DNA of 64,000 nucleotides from AC-32 sp963788215 (GCA_963788215.1 CAWBFX010000010.1:124001-188000); one strand, 5' to 3'. Numbered from the stretch's first letter, positions 52,259-60,942 are shown. Numbers and translations: made by a program. The notes: generated by a model not told the origin, from the letters alone.

Positions 52259-52348
52259 GGCTCCCTTCGTTTCCGCGGGGGGTCAGCTTAAACAGTTCGT
52301 ATTGCGATGTACGACCAGCGGATCGCTCTCTGCTTTAGTCCGCGGTGC

Positions 52349-54325
52349 GTGAAGCCCGACGATCTCTACCGCCTGGCGTGGGCCGACGACCCGCGCCTCT
52401 CGCCCGACGGGCACACGGTCGCGTTCGTCGCCATCGGGCTCGACGAGGAGAAGAACGACTACACGGCGTCGATCTGGCTGGTGCCGGTCGACGGCTCGGA
52501 AGCGCCGAGGCGGCTGACGGCGGGGCCGAAGCAGGATCTCGCTCCGCGCTGGTCGCCCGACGGCACCCGGATCGCGTTCGTCTCCAACCGCGACGAGGAC
52601 TCCAAAGCGAAGCAGCTCTACGTGATTCCGGTTGCAGGCGGCGAGCCGTCGCGGCTGACCGAGCTCGACGAAGACGTGAGCGAGGTCGCCTGGTCACCGG
52701 ACGGGCAGCGGCTTGCCTTCTCGGCGCGCGTCCGGGACGCCGAGTACGAGGAGGAAGACGAGAAGCGCAGGCGGCCGCGGAGGTTCTCGCGCCTGCAGTT
52801 CAAGTTCGACAGCGAGGGCTGGACCGGCGATCGGCGGCGCCACCTGTTCGTCGTCCCGGCCGACGGCTCGGAGCCGCCGCGCCAGCTCACGGACGGCGAC
52901 TTCGAGGACGGCAGCCCCGCCTGGTCGCCGGACGGAAGCAGGATCGCGTTCACGTCGGCCCGGCAGCAGGACTGGGACATCGAGCGCGTCCACCACGTGT
53001 ATCTGGTCGACCCGAGCCCTGTTGATTCAAACCGGGGCGAGCCCGAGCAGCTGACGAAGGGCGAGGCCTGGTTCGAAGCGCCCTCCTGGTCGCCGGATGG
53101 CTCACAGATCGCCTGCCGCTTCAGCCCCGGCGGGTTCGACTTCCCGCGTCACGGCCAGATCGCGGTGGTCGACGCCGCCACCGGCGAGCACCGCCTGCTG
53201 ACGACCTCCCTCGACCTCAACTGTGCGCCCTACCCGCCTGTCCGCGAGCCGGTCTGGACAGGCGAGTCGCTGCTGTTCGTGGTCGAGGACGCGGGCAACA
53301 ACGTCCCCTACCGCGTTCCTGCCGACGGCTCGGGCGAGCCGGAGCCGGTGCTCGAGGGAGACGTGTGGCTGACCGGCTTCGACTGGGCCGGCGGCCAGGC
53401 GGTCCACACCGCGACGACGCCCACCTCGCCCCCCGAGGTCTTCTCGGGCGAGAAGCAGCTCAGCGACGTGAGCTCGGCTTTCACGTCGTCGGTCGAGCTC
53501 TCGGAGCCGGAGCGCTTCACGGCGGTTTCCGCCGACGGCTCCGAGGTCGAGGCGTGGCTGATGCGGCCTGCCGGCTTCGAGGAGGGACAGCGGTACCCGG
53601 TCCTGCTCAGCATCCACGGCGGCCCCTTCACGCAGTACGGCAACAGGTTCTTCGACGAGTTCCAGGTCTACGCAGGCGCCGGCTACGCGGTGCTCTACTC
53701 GAACCCGCGCGGCTCGTCGGGGTACTCGGAGGAGTGGGGCCGGGCCATCAATGGGCCGATCGAGGGCGGGCCGGGCTGGGGAACCCGTGACTACGAGGAC
53801 GTGACGGCGGTCGTGGACACGGCGCTCGAGCGCTTCGACTTCTGCGATCCCGACCGGCTGGGGGTGCTCGGAGGCTCGTACGGCGGCTACATGACCTCGT
53901 GGATCGTCTCGCACACGGACCGGTTCCGCGCCGCCTGCTCGGAGCGCTCGGTCAACAACTTCGTCCTCGAGGGCGGCTCGAGCGACATCGGCTGGGGCTT
54001 CAAGGGGATCGTCGGCGCCTACTGGTTCGAGGCGCCGGACGTCTACCTGAAGCTCTCCCCGTCGCACTACGCGGAGAACATCACGACGCCGCTCCTCATC
54101 CTCCATTCCGAGAACGACCTGCGCTGCCCGGTCGGCCACGCGGAGGACCTGTTCGCGATCCTCCGGCTGCTGAAGCGCGACGTCGAGCTCGTCCGCTTCC
54201 CGGCCGAGTCGCACGAGCTGACGCGGTCCGGGTCGCCGCTGCACCGCGTGATGCGGTTCGAGGTGATTCTCGACTGGTTCGAGCGCTACCTGGAGCCGGT
54301 CACGCAGGCACCGCAGGCCGGCTGA
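52349..54325 (+). CDS. S9-family serine peptidase (acylaminoacyl-peptidase/prolyl-oligopeptidase type)
   Basis: From GTG 52349 the product is 658 residues; ATG 52307 would add 14. An N-terminal WD40/TolB-like propeller (repeated APRWSPDGTRIAF, SEVAWSPDGQRLAF, SPAWSPDGSRIAF, APSWSPDGSQIAC) guards a C-terminal alpha/beta hydrolase. The triad is Ser in GVLGGSYGGYMTSW, Asp in LILHSENDLRCPVG and His in AESHELTRSG. It cleaves short peptides or N-acylated residues. No signal peptide, so it is probably cytoplasmic. Its 3' end overlaps the convergent nitrile hydratase alpha gene by 26 bases. Confidence 0.92.
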   Translation: MKPDDLYRLAWADDPRLSPDGHTVAFVAIGLDEEKNDYTASIWLVPVDGSEAPRRLTAGPKQDLAPRWSPDGTRIAFVSNRDEDSKAKQLYVIPVAGGEPSRLTELDEDVSEVAWSPDGQRLAFSARVRDAEYEEEDEKRRRPRRFSRLQFKFDSEGWTGDRRRHLFVVPADGSEPPRQLTDGDFEDGSPAWSPDGSRIAFTSARQQDWDIERVHHVYLVDPSPVDSNRGEPEQLTKGEAWFEAPSWSPDGSQIACRFSPGGFDFPRHGQIAVVDAATGEHRLLTTSLDLNCAPYPPVREPVWTGESLLFVVEDAGNNVPYRVPADGSGEPEPVLEGDVWLTGFDWAGGQAVHTATTPTSPPEVFSGEKQLSDVSSAFTSSVELSEPERFTAVSADGSEVEAWLMRPAGFEEGQRYPVLLSIHGGPFTQYGNRFFDEFQVYAGAGYAVLYSNPRGSSGYSEEWGRAINGPIEGGPGWGTRDYEDVTAVVDTALERFDFCDPDRLGVLGGSYGGYMTSWIVSHTDRFRAACSERSVNNFVLEGGSSDIGWGFKGIVGAYWFEAPDVYLKLSPSHYAENITTPLLILHSENDLRCPVGHAEDLFAILRLLKRDVELVRFPAESHELTRSGSPLHRVMRFEVILDWFERYLEPVTQAPQAG

Positions 54326-54926
54326 CGCCGATCATCGAGTCGCGCGTCACCAGCGACGCGAGCTCCTCCTCGCCGAGCCCCTCGGTGCCTTCCGGCCGCC
54401 GCGGCACGACGAGGTAGCGGATGTTCGCGGTCGAGTCGAGCACGCGCAGCTCGACGTCCTCGTCCAGCTCGACGCCGAACTCCGTCAGCACGCCGCGCGG
54501 ATCGGAGACGGCGCGCGAGCGGTAGGGGAGGCTCTTGTACCAGTCCGGCGGCGGGCCGAGGAGGGCCCGCGGGTAGCACGAGCAGAGCGTGCAGACGACC
54601 ATGTGGTGCACGGTCTCGGTGTTCTCCACGGCCATGACCACGGGTGAGGGGCCCGGATCGAGGCCGAGCTCGAGCGCGGCCTCGCGCGCGTCGGCCAGGA
54701 GGCGCTGCTTGAACTCCGGGTCGGTCCAGGCGCGGGCGACCAGGCGCGCGCCGTCGGCCGGCGAGCGGGAGACGAGCCAGTCGATTTCCTCACGGACCTC
54801 GGTCCGGCTGACGACGCCCTTCTCGACGAGGAGCTCCTCGAGCGCCTGGGCGCGGGCTGCGGCGGGCAGGCCGTCCCCGGCGATCGGCTCGTGCGGATGG
54901 TCGTGATCGTGATCGTGCTCGCTCAT
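54300..54926 (-). CDS. nthA: Nitrile hydratase alpha-type subunit (cobalt type), His-rich N-terminus
   Basis: The 208-residue protein has the metal claw VCTLCSCYP (Cys112, Cys115, Ser116, Cys117); Thr in CTLCSC is the cobalt-type signature. Downstream WYKSLPYRSRAV and DPRGVLTEFG are classic alpha-subunit segments. Residues 3-13 (EHDHDHDHPHE) form a His/Asp-rich leader that could bind the metal. It overlaps the C-terminal beta gene by four bases. The subunit pair hydrates nitriles to amides, or in thiocyanate hydrolase cleaves thiocyanate; the substrate is open. Confidence 0.92.
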   Translation of the reverse strand: MSEHDHDHDHPHEPIAGDGLPAAARAQALEELLVEKGVVSRTEVREEIDWLVSRSPADGARLVARAWTDPEFKQRLLADAREAALELGLDPGPSPVVMAVENTETVHHMVVCTLCSCYPRALLGPPPDWYKSLPYRSRAVSDPRGVLTEFGVELDEDVELRVLDSTANIRYLVVPRRPEGTEGLGEEELASLVTRDSMIGVSRPAVPA

Positions 54927-55195
54927 TCCGCGTCCTCCAGCCAGTGCTCGTAGATGTCGACCTCGACCCGGTCACCGCTCGCGGCGGGCCAGAGATCGTT
55001 GGCGTCGAAGCGGACGAGGTAGAGCTCCTGCTCGGGGAGCCCGTCGCCGCCGTAGGCGCGGGTCTCGGGGTTCTTGAACGCACCGTGGCGGCGCTCGATC
55101 CGGCCGCTCTTGCCCTTCACGTAGGCGGGCGTGCGGTGGTGGCCTTCGTGCTCGCGCGCGGCGATCCGGACCCGCTGTCCGACCTCGTAGGTCAC
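54923..55195 (-). CDS. Nitrile hydratase beta subunit, C-terminal part (ScnA-like)
   Basis: The 90-residue protein equals the SH3-like C-terminal half of nitrile hydratase beta: GQRVRIAAREHEGHHRTPAYVKGKSG, ERRHGAFKNPE, ELYLVRFDANDLWP and VDIYEHWLE. It is encoded separately from the N-terminal half, with overlapping ATGA junctions on both sides, as in thiocyanate hydrolase (scnB-scnA-scnC order). Confidence 0.88.
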   Translation of the reverse strand: MTYEVGQRVRIAAREHEGHHRTPAYVKGKSGRIERRHGAFKNPETRAYGGDGLPEQELYLVRFDANDLWPAASGDRVEVDIYEHWLEDAE

Positions 55196-55479
55196 GAGGC
55201 AAGCCTCGCGTCGAGCTCGCCGGGAGCGAGGACGCCCTTCTCGGCGAGGATCGTCTCGATCGAGGAGAGCCAGCGCTCGTAGTACGAGGCCCGCTCGTAC
55301 TCGTCGGGCGGCATGCTCTCGATCCCGCGCCGCAGCTCGTCAACGTTCATCAGGCCCCTGCCGGCCAGGACGTGGACGAGGGCGTCGGTCAGGAGCTCCC
55401 AGTCGGCGAGGTCGTGCTCGCTCCGGTCGATCGGCGCGTCGGTCGGCCACCCGCCGCGGTCGTGCACGGCCCGCTGCAT
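55192..55479 (-). CDS. Nitrile hydratase beta subunit, N-terminal part (ScnB-like)
   Basis: From ATG 55479 the product is 95 residues: HDRGGWPTDAPIDRSEHDLADWE, ELRRGIESMPPDEYERASYYERW, SSIETILAEKGVL. This is the helical N-terminal domain of nitrile hydratase beta, also seen in nitrile hydratase accessory proteins. A longer frame upstream lacks family similarity. It leads the three-gene set. No activator (p14K-like) gene is visible unless this protein itself does that job. Confidence 0.85.
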   Translation of the reverse strand: MQRAVHDRGGWPTDAPIDRSEHDLADWELLTDALVHVLAGRGLMNVDELRRGIESMPPDEYERASYYERWLSSIETILAEKGVLAPGELDARLAS

Positions 55480-55499
55480 GGCTCGATCGTAGCCGCCGA

Positions 55500-55850
55500 T
55501 CAGCGCCGGACGCGGAGGACGGCCTGCATGCCGAGTTGCGCGTGGTCCGCGACCGAGCACCAGAGGCGGTAGCGGCCGGGCAGCAGCTTGATCGTCAGCG
55601 TCGCGCGGCCGCCCGCCGAGGTGAGCGGAAACGCGTACGTGCGCGTCCCGCCGATTCGGCGGAGACGCAGGTCGTGGACGTCCTCGCCCTTGTTCTGGAG
55701 CTGCACGATCACGCGACCAGCCCTGACGGAGCCGCGCGAGAGCACGAGGTGGAACTCGGTAGCGCTGACGCCGAGCCGGGCCGGAGACGCGGATGCGTGG
55801 GCCGAGAGGACCGCGTAGGCGGCGACCGCGAGCAGTGCCGCGCGGATCAC
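55500..55850 (-). CDS. Secreted cupredoxin-like copper protein
   Basis: Starting at GTG 55850 (GTGA overlap with the DUF1501 gene stop) the 116-residue protein has a signal peptide (AALLAVAAYAVLSAHASAS). It has one cupredoxin fold with plausible type 1 copper ligands: His in EDVHDLRL, and C-x4-H-x4-M in CSVADHAQLGM. It may accept or give electrons outside the membrane, or bind copper. It shares a transcript with DUF1501/DUF1800 genes. Confidence 0.75.
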   Translation of the reverse strand: MIRAALLAVAAYAVLSAHASASPARLGVSATEFHLVLSRGSVRAGRVIVQLQNKGEDVHDLRLRRIGGTRTYAFPLTSAGGRATLTIKLLPGRYRLWCSVADHAQLGMQAVLRVRR

Positions 55851-57211
55851 TTGACGAGCACCGGCCGCTGGAACGACTTCGCGCCCGGGATCACCGCGGC
55901 CGCGTCCTCGCCGAGCCACTGCTCGAGCAGCGAGGAGTAGACGCCGCGGAAGTCGCTCGTCGCGCGCAGGTTCCCGTCGTCGTCGAGGTTCGCGACCCCG
56001 GGGAACTCGCCGACCATCTGGCCCTTCGAGCGGGTGCCGATCAGGAACGCGCTTCCCGCGGCTCCGTGGTCGGTGCCGTCGCTGCCGTTCTCCTCGGCGC
56101 GGCGGCCGAACTCCGACCAGACGAGCGTGAGCACGCGGTCGGCGAGGCCGCGGGCCTCGAGGTCGCGCTGGAAGGCGAGCAGGCTCCGCGCGGTGATGTC
56201 GAGGCCGTCCGCGAGCGCCTTCGGCTGATCCGAATGTGTGTCGTACTCGCCGGGCGCGGTGATCGCGACGCAGCGGAGCGGCAGGCCCGCGGCGAGCATC
56301 GCGGCGAGGCCGGCGAGCTGCCTCGGGAAGCCGTCGTCGCCGTCCGGATAGGGAACGGGCGTCCCGTAGTCGCTGCCCGTGAAGGGCGCGAGCTGGCGGC
56401 GAAGGCGGTCGGACTGGGCCGTCGCGTTGGCTGCCTCGTTCAGGAACCGGTCGGAGCGGCGCGCGCCGAGCGGCTGCAGCGTCTCCAGCATCCGGGTCTC
56501 GACGTCTCCCCAGACGCCGGGCGCGTCGAAGGTGTACTCGTCGGGCGCGGCCAGCGCGGCGACCGGCACCTTCGCGGACGCGAGCGACGGCTGCAGCTGA
56601 TAGTCGAGCGAGAGACCCTGCAGCGGGTTGTCGCGCACCCCCGCATGGTCGAGGTAGCGGCCCATCCAGCCGGTCACGAGCCGCGGCTCGGTGGCGCCAA
56701 CCTCCCAGAAGTGGCGCGACGTGAAGTGCGACTGGTCGGGATGCGTGTACCCGACCGCCGGCATGACGGTGACCTTGCCCTCGCCGTGAAGCGTCGCGAA
56801 CGGCGCGAGCGACGGGTGCCAGTACAGGCTCGGGTCCTCCGTGAACTGCGGGCCGTCCCCGGCGCCGAGGGCCAGCGTCGGGCGCAGCTCCCGGTAGCGC
56901 GAGTCGAGCGCCGGATAGAGCACCGAGAGCGAGTCCGCGCCGCCCGGGAGGAAGACCGAGACGAGCACCGGCTGGGCGGGACCGCTCGCCGCCCGCGCGA
57001 TGCCCTCCTGGAAGAGGTTCAGCTTGCCCGCGCCGTAGACCGAAAGCGCGAGCCCGAACGTGCGCGCCACGAATGTGCGCCGGTCGAGCCCTGTGCCGGC
57101 CGGGGCCGGCATCCCCGCCTCGATCGCCGGCAGCCCGCGCCCCGCCTCGGCCGCCGTGCGGCGCACGAAGGAGGCTCGCGAGAACTCGTCGCAGTGGTGA
57201 CAGCGGGCCAT
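55847..57211 (-). CDS. DUF1501 protein with Tat signal
   Basis: From ATG 57211 the product is 454 residues. A twin-arginine signal (GLDRRTFVARTFGLALSVYG, Arg44-Arg45) follows an unusual N-terminus with CHHC (residues 4-7) that could bind a metal. The sulfatase/alkaline-phosphatase-like DUF1501 body includes LVSVFLPGGADSLSVLYP, AVGYTHPDQSHFTS, LTLVWSEFGRRAEENGSDGTDHG. The family is almost always paired with DUF1800, as here. Enzyme activity is unproven. Confidence 0.87.
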   Translation of the reverse strand: MARCHHCDEFSRASFVRRTAAEAGRGLPAIEAGMPAPAGTGLDRRTFVARTFGLALSVYGAGKLNLFQEGIARAASGPAQPVLVSVFLPGGADSLSVLYPALDSRYRELRPTLALGAGDGPQFTEDPSLYWHPSLAPFATLHGEGKVTVMPAVGYTHPDQSHFTSRHFWEVGATEPRLVTGWMGRYLDHAGVRDNPLQGLSLDYQLQPSLASAKVPVAALAAPDEYTFDAPGVWGDVETRMLETLQPLGARRSDRFLNEAANATAQSDRLRRQLAPFTGSDYGTPVPYPDGDDGFPRQLAGLAAMLAAGLPLRCVAITAPGEYDTHSDQPKALADGLDITARSLLAFQRDLEARGLADRVLTLVWSEFGRRAEENGSDGTDHGAAGSAFLIGTRSKGQMVGEFPGVANLDDDGNLRATSDFRGVYSSLLEQWLGEDAAAVIPGAKSFQRPVLVK

Positions 57212-58542
57212 CAGCTGGTCTGGAGGTCGGGGGACGAGGCGAGCAGCTGCCGCAGCGCGTTCTCGATCAGCGCCGGGTACTGCTCCTTCTTCCAGCGGGC
57301 GTTCGCGTCGCCGAGCGCGCGCCTCGCGAAGCGCTTCAGCTCGCCGTGCGTGCGGCCGGTCAGGACCGGCTTGCCGAAGAACGCCTCCGCGCGGGTCATC
57401 AGCTTCGCCGCGTCGGCGGGGAGCTTGACCTTGTCGCCGTTGAGCTCGTGCGGCCGGATCGCGTGCGAGGCGATCAGCCAGCGGGCGCGGTAGGTCGAGG
57501 TGTCGAGCCAGCGCGTGTCGTCCCAGCCCGCGACGTTCGGCGGGAAGAAGAGCGACTGGCCGGCGAGGTCCATCAGCCACGTCCAGGCCTCGGTGTCGAT
57601 CCCGCGGCGCAGCGAGCGCAGCAGGCCCGCGACGTAGACGGCCGGAGGCTTCACCATCCGCGGTCCCTCGTAGAGCGCCGGGTGCTTCAGGATCGCCTGG
57701 ACGACCGGGCCGATCGCGTGCCCGTGAGCGACGTACAGCCGCTCGAGCGAGCGCTTCGTCGCCGCAGGCGGCGGGGTCGGGACGAAGTAGCTCCAGAGCT
57801 TCGTGACGAAGAAGGACGGGTGGAGGCGGTGCTCCACGCAGAGCCGGCAGGAGTCGCGCCAGTCGAAGTGGCCGCGCTTGCCGAAGATCCGCTTCACGCC
57901 CGGGTCGTGCCGGCGCTTGTCGAAGCGGAAGTGGATCGGGCCGAGGTTCTCGCTCCAGTCGTTCCGCCAGCCGGTCAGCGCGCGGGCCTGCTCGCGGACG
58001 TCGCGCTCGGTGTAGCCGCCGCGGTCGGCGCCGATGGTGAACAGCTCCATCAGCTCACGGCCGTAGTTCTCGTTCGGCGAGTCCTTCGAGTTGTCCGTGC
58101 CCGAGAGCCAGAGGAGCATCGCCGGGTCGCACGTCACGTCCGTCAGCAGCGTCTGGAACGAGCCGAGGCCGTGCTTCCGGAAGAGGTTGTTCTGGCGGAT
58201 CATGAGGCGCGCGTTGCTCGCGTCCTCGGAGGTCGCGAACCAGTCGTGCCAGACGAGCGTCATCCGCTCGGCGAGGGGTCGGCTCGTGCGCACCATCCGG
58301 TCGAGCCACCAGAGCTGGTCGTGGCCCCAGGAGTCGTACGGGGCGAGCGGGTGGCCGTCGTCGTCGTGCGGCTTGGGGCCGCGCAGGCGCTCGCGACCGG
58401 GGTGGGTCAGCGAGTGGACGGCGTGGTCGAGCCCCTTCTTGGCGAGCCTCTCGGCCTCACCCGGGCGGGGGCCGAAACCGGCGCGCCAGAGGAGGCGCTC
58501 GGCCTGCGGCTTGCCGAACGGTCCACGGTAAACAGGCGGCAT
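57211..58542 (-). CDS. DUF1800 protein
   Basis: The 443-residue protein shows the DUF1800 pattern: AERLLWRAGFGPRPGEAERL at the start, MTLVWHDWFATS, NYGRELMELFTIGADRGGYTERDVREQARALTGW, and FFPPNVAGWDDTRWLD. It overlaps the DUF1501 gene by one base. The pair is widespread in soil bacteria and exported together; function is unknown. Confidence 0.9.
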   Translation of the reverse strand: MPPVYRGPFGKPQAERLLWRAGFGPRPGEAERLAKKGLDHAVHSLTHPGRERLRGPKPHDDDGHPLAPYDSWGHDQLWWLDRMVRTSRPLAERMTLVWHDWFATSEDASNARLMIRQNNLFRKHGLGSFQTLLTDVTCDPAMLLWLSGTDNSKDSPNENYGRELMELFTIGADRGGYTERDVREQARALTGWRNDWSENLGPIHFRFDKRRHDPGVKRIFGKRGHFDWRDSCRLCVEHRLHPSFFVTKLWSYFVPTPPPAATKRSLERLYVAHGHAIGPVVQAILKHPALYEGPRMVKPPAVYVAGLLRSLRRGIDTEAWTWLMDLAGQSLFFPPNVAGWDDTRWLDTSTYRARWLIASHAIRPHELNGDKVKLPADAAKLMTRAEAFFGKPVLTGRTHGELKRFARRALGDANARWKKEQYPALIENALRQLLASSPDLQTS

Positions 58543-58590
58543 CGCCTTGTTATCGGCGGTACGTCGGACGGCTTGAACCGCCCGTTCGGA

Positions 58591-59376
58591 CTAAATGAGC
58601 TCTCGTTCGAGCACAGACGCGACCGCCGTGAGGGCGATCTGCGTCTCCTCGACCACGGGCTCGCGCGTGGTCAGGCGCTGCAGGGCGAGCCCGGGGAGGA
58701 GGAAGACCCGCGCGACCCGGTGGCGCGAGGCCTGCACCAGCTGCCAGAGCTCCATCGTCAGCGCGAGGGAGAGGAGCGAGATGGCAAAGGGCGTGTAGGC
58801 CGCCGCCGGGAGCGGCCAGAGGCGGTCGGCGAGCATGGAGACGGGGAACACGAGCGCCGCGAAGTTCGTCCCGCAGCGAGGCGCGAACCGCGAAGGCTTC
58901 GCCTGTCCGACCCAGGTCGGGATGAGGCTGCCGGCCTCCGCCGCGGCGATCGCGCGGTGCTCGGCGCCGTGCAGGAAGAGCGTCCGGCCGCGGAGCATCC
59001 AGGCGATCAGGACGACGCCGATCGCGATTCCGACCGGAAACGATGCGGACTGCGGCAGGAACACGAGCGACAGCGGCGCCAGCAGCGCGGCGAGCAGGAA
59101 CACCCGCTCGCGCCGGCGCGCAACGCCCCGGCCGCGGAAGAGCGGCGTCAGCGCCAGGCCGAGCCGCACCATGCCGCGCAGGAGCGGAACCCGGCGCACG
59201 AAGCGCGGCGGCGCGGGCATCGCGCCCTCCTGGACGACGCCGTCGCGGCTCGCGAACGCCCAGAAGCGCTCACTCGCGATCACGACGCCGTCGGCACGCG
59301 CCATCCCCCCGAGCCTCGGGAGGTCGGGCAGCTGGTCGGCACGTGCGAGGACGCTGAGAATCCGGGCGCGATCCAC
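58591..59376 (-). CDS. DUF1385 membrane protein
   Basis: The 261-residue protein has the DUF1385 signatures GMARADGVVIASERFWAF near the start and FLHGAEHRAIAAAEAG, a His/Glu pair likely to bind metal, between two pairs of hydrophobic helices, with APRCGTNFAALVFPVSML. Function is unknown. The GTG start lies 23 bases after a GC-rich hairpin. Confidence 0.85.
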   Translation of the reverse strand: MDRARILSVLARADQLPDLPRLGGMARADGVVIASERFWAFASRDGVVQEGAMPAPPRFVRRVPLLRGMVRLGLALTPLFRGRGVARRRERVFLLAALLAPLSLVFLPQSASFPVGIAIGVVLIAWMLRGRTLFLHGAEHRAIAAAEAGSLIPTWVGQAKPSRFAPRCGTNFAALVFPVSMLADRLWPLPAAAYTPFAISLLSLALTMELWQLVQASRHRVARVFLLPGLALQRLTTREPVVEETQIALTAVASVLERELI

Positions 59377-59398
59377 CAGAACAGGATCGCGTGCCGGA

Positions 59399-59424
59399 GG
59401 CCGCCCGGCAAGGGCCGGGCGGCC
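59399..59424. terminator. GC-rich hairpin between two minus-strand genes
   Basis: GGCCGCCCGGC (59399-59409) and GCCGGGCGGCC (59414-59424) form an 11-bp perfect stem with loop AAGG. No U-run follows on either strand. It separates the microprotein gene from the DUF1385 gene on the minus strand and may stop transcription or protect an RNA end. Confidence 0.4.
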
Positions 59425-59449
59425 TACTTCGGCAAACCGGTGGGCCTAT

Positions 59450-59527
59450 TTACCAGCGGCCGCGGCTGAAGAAGCCAAGCAGCAGCAGCACGAGCACGAT
59501 GATCAGGATGATCCAGAGGATCGACAC
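59450..59527 (-). CDS. 25-residue membrane microprotein
   Basis: A ribosome site AAGGGGGA precedes GTG 59527, which encodes about 25 residues: MSILWIILIIVLVLLLLGFF then SRGRW. The frame is also open from ATG 59554 (34 residues). It is one hydrophobic helix with a basic end, resembling the small Lmo0937-type membrane peptides of soil bacteria. It lies upstream of the divergent second htrA gene. Confidence 0.55.
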   Translation of the reverse strand: MSILWIILIIVLVLLLLGFFSRGRW

Positions 59528-59599
59528 GAGGTGGTCCCCCTTTCGTCTTTCCATCAGAACGGCGAAGGAGCGCATTTGGGTACGCAAAAGCCGAAAATT

Positions 59600-59617
59600 G
59601 GCTTAACGCAGGCTTAA
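59600..59617 (+). promoter_or_regulatory. Two 11-bp-spaced GGCTTAA repeats upstream of the second htrA
   Basis: GGCTTAA occurs at 59600-59606 and again at 59611-59617, 11 bases apart. A weaker GGCTGAA follows at 59632-59638. The unit GCTTAAC-N4-GCTTAAT resembles the TCTTAGC-N4 units of the htrA/mprAB region, so the same response regulator may bind. Confidence 0.45.
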
Positions 59618-59661
59618 TGCGGCGCAACAGCGGCTGAACACCGCAGCGCTTCAATGGAATC

Positions 59662-60858
59662 GTGGCAGGACGAGCGCGGATCTTTCTCGGCCTGGGCATC
59701 TTTGCGGCAGCCGGCGCCGGTGCGGGCCTCGCGTTGGCGGGCGCAGCTGCTCTGGGCGCGTTCTCGGCCGCCTCGACCACCACGGTCCGCGAGATCCAGG
59801 CGACCGGAGGAACCGCGACCGCGACCGCCTTCCGCAGCGGGAAGGCCCTCTCCGTGAACGAGATCTACCGTCGCGACGCGCCGGGCGTCGTCCAGGTGAC
59901 GGCGACCCAGGTCGTGAAGACGCAGTCGCCCGATCCTTTCTTCGGCTTCCCCGTCCCCCAGAAGCAGCGGCAGCAGGCCCTCGGCTCGGGCTTCGTGATC
60001 GACAAGGCCGGCCACATCGTCACGAACTACCACGTCGTCCAGGGCGCGCGCACGGTCAGCGTCAGCTTCTCGAACAACGAGAGCGTGAAGGCGCGGGTGG
60101 TCGGCTCCGATCCGTCGACCGACGTCGCCGTGCTGCAGGTCGACGTCCACTCGCGCGCGCTCACGCCGCTCACGCTCGGGAACTCGGACGACGTGCACGT
60201 CGGCGACTCGGTGGTCGCGATCGGAAACCCCCTCGGGCTCGATCGCACCGTCACGGCCGGCATCGTCAGCGCCCTGCAGCGGGTGATCGCCGCGCCCGAC
60301 GGCCAGTACTCGATCGATCACGTCATCCAGACCGACGCCGCGCTCAACCACGGCAACTCGGGTGGCCCGCTGCTCGACGCGAACGGCGACGTGATCGGCG
60401 TCAACTCGCAGATCCAGAGCGACACCGGCGGCAACATCGGGATCGGCTTCGCGGTCCCGATCGACACGGTCAAGACGGTCGCCGCGCAGATCATCAAGAC
60501 CGGGCACGTCGAGCACGCGTTCCTCGGGATCCGCGCCCAGGCCGTCACTCCGCAGATCGCCCGGCTGTTCCGCCTTCCTGCCGCGAACGGCCTGCTCGTC
60601 GCGAGCGTCGACCCCGGCAGCTCGGCGGCGAAGGCGGGACTGCGCGCCGGCAAGCAGCAGGTGACCGTCTCCGGCGAGACGTACTCGCTCGGAGGGGACC
60701 TGGTCGTCGCTGCCGACGGCGTTCGGCTCTTCTCCCTCGACCAGCTGCGCGACGTGATCTCCGCGAAGCAGCCCGGCAACACGATCTCGCTCGAGATCTG
60801 GCGCGGAGACAGCAAGGAGACCCTCGACGTGAAGCTTGGACGGCAACCCTCCCCATGA
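59662..60858 (+). CDS. HtrA/DegP-like serine protease with PDZ domain (second copy)
   Basis: The 398-residue protein has an Ala/Gly-rich membrane anchor (about 8-36), a trypsin-like domain with His124 (TNYHV), Asp154 (STDVAVL) and Ser233 (HGNSGGP), and a C-terminal PDZ domain (about 285-390). It is a paralogue of the protease at 23196-24272 and keeps the full triad. GTG 59662 is the start. A strong intrinsic terminator follows 85 bases after the stop. Confidence 0.92.
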   Translation: MAGRARIFLGLGIFAAAGAGAGLALAGAAALGAFSAASTTTVREIQATGGTATATAFRSGKALSVNEIYRRDAPGVVQVTATQVVKTQSPDPFFGFPVPQKQRQQALGSGFVIDKAGHIVTNYHVVQGARTVSVSFSNNESVKARVVGSDPSTDVAVLQVDVHSRALTPLTLGNSDDVHVGDSVVAIGNPLGLDRTVTAGIVSALQRVIAAPDGQYSIDHVIQTDAALNHGNSGGPLLDANGDVIGVNSQIQSDTGGNIGIGFAVPIDTVKTVAAQIIKTGHVEHAFLGIRAQAVTPQIARLFRLPAANGLLVASVDPGSSAAKAGLRAGKQQVTVSGETYSLGGDLVVAADGVRLFSLDQLRDVISAKQPGNTISLEIWRGDSKETLDVKLGRQPSP

Positions 60859-60942
60859 CGTTCGCCGTCCAACATCCGGCCCCAACCCCCTGGGGCCCGG
60901 TTCCCGGCCCGGCCGCACGCCAGCGCGGCCGGCCGGGAGGTA

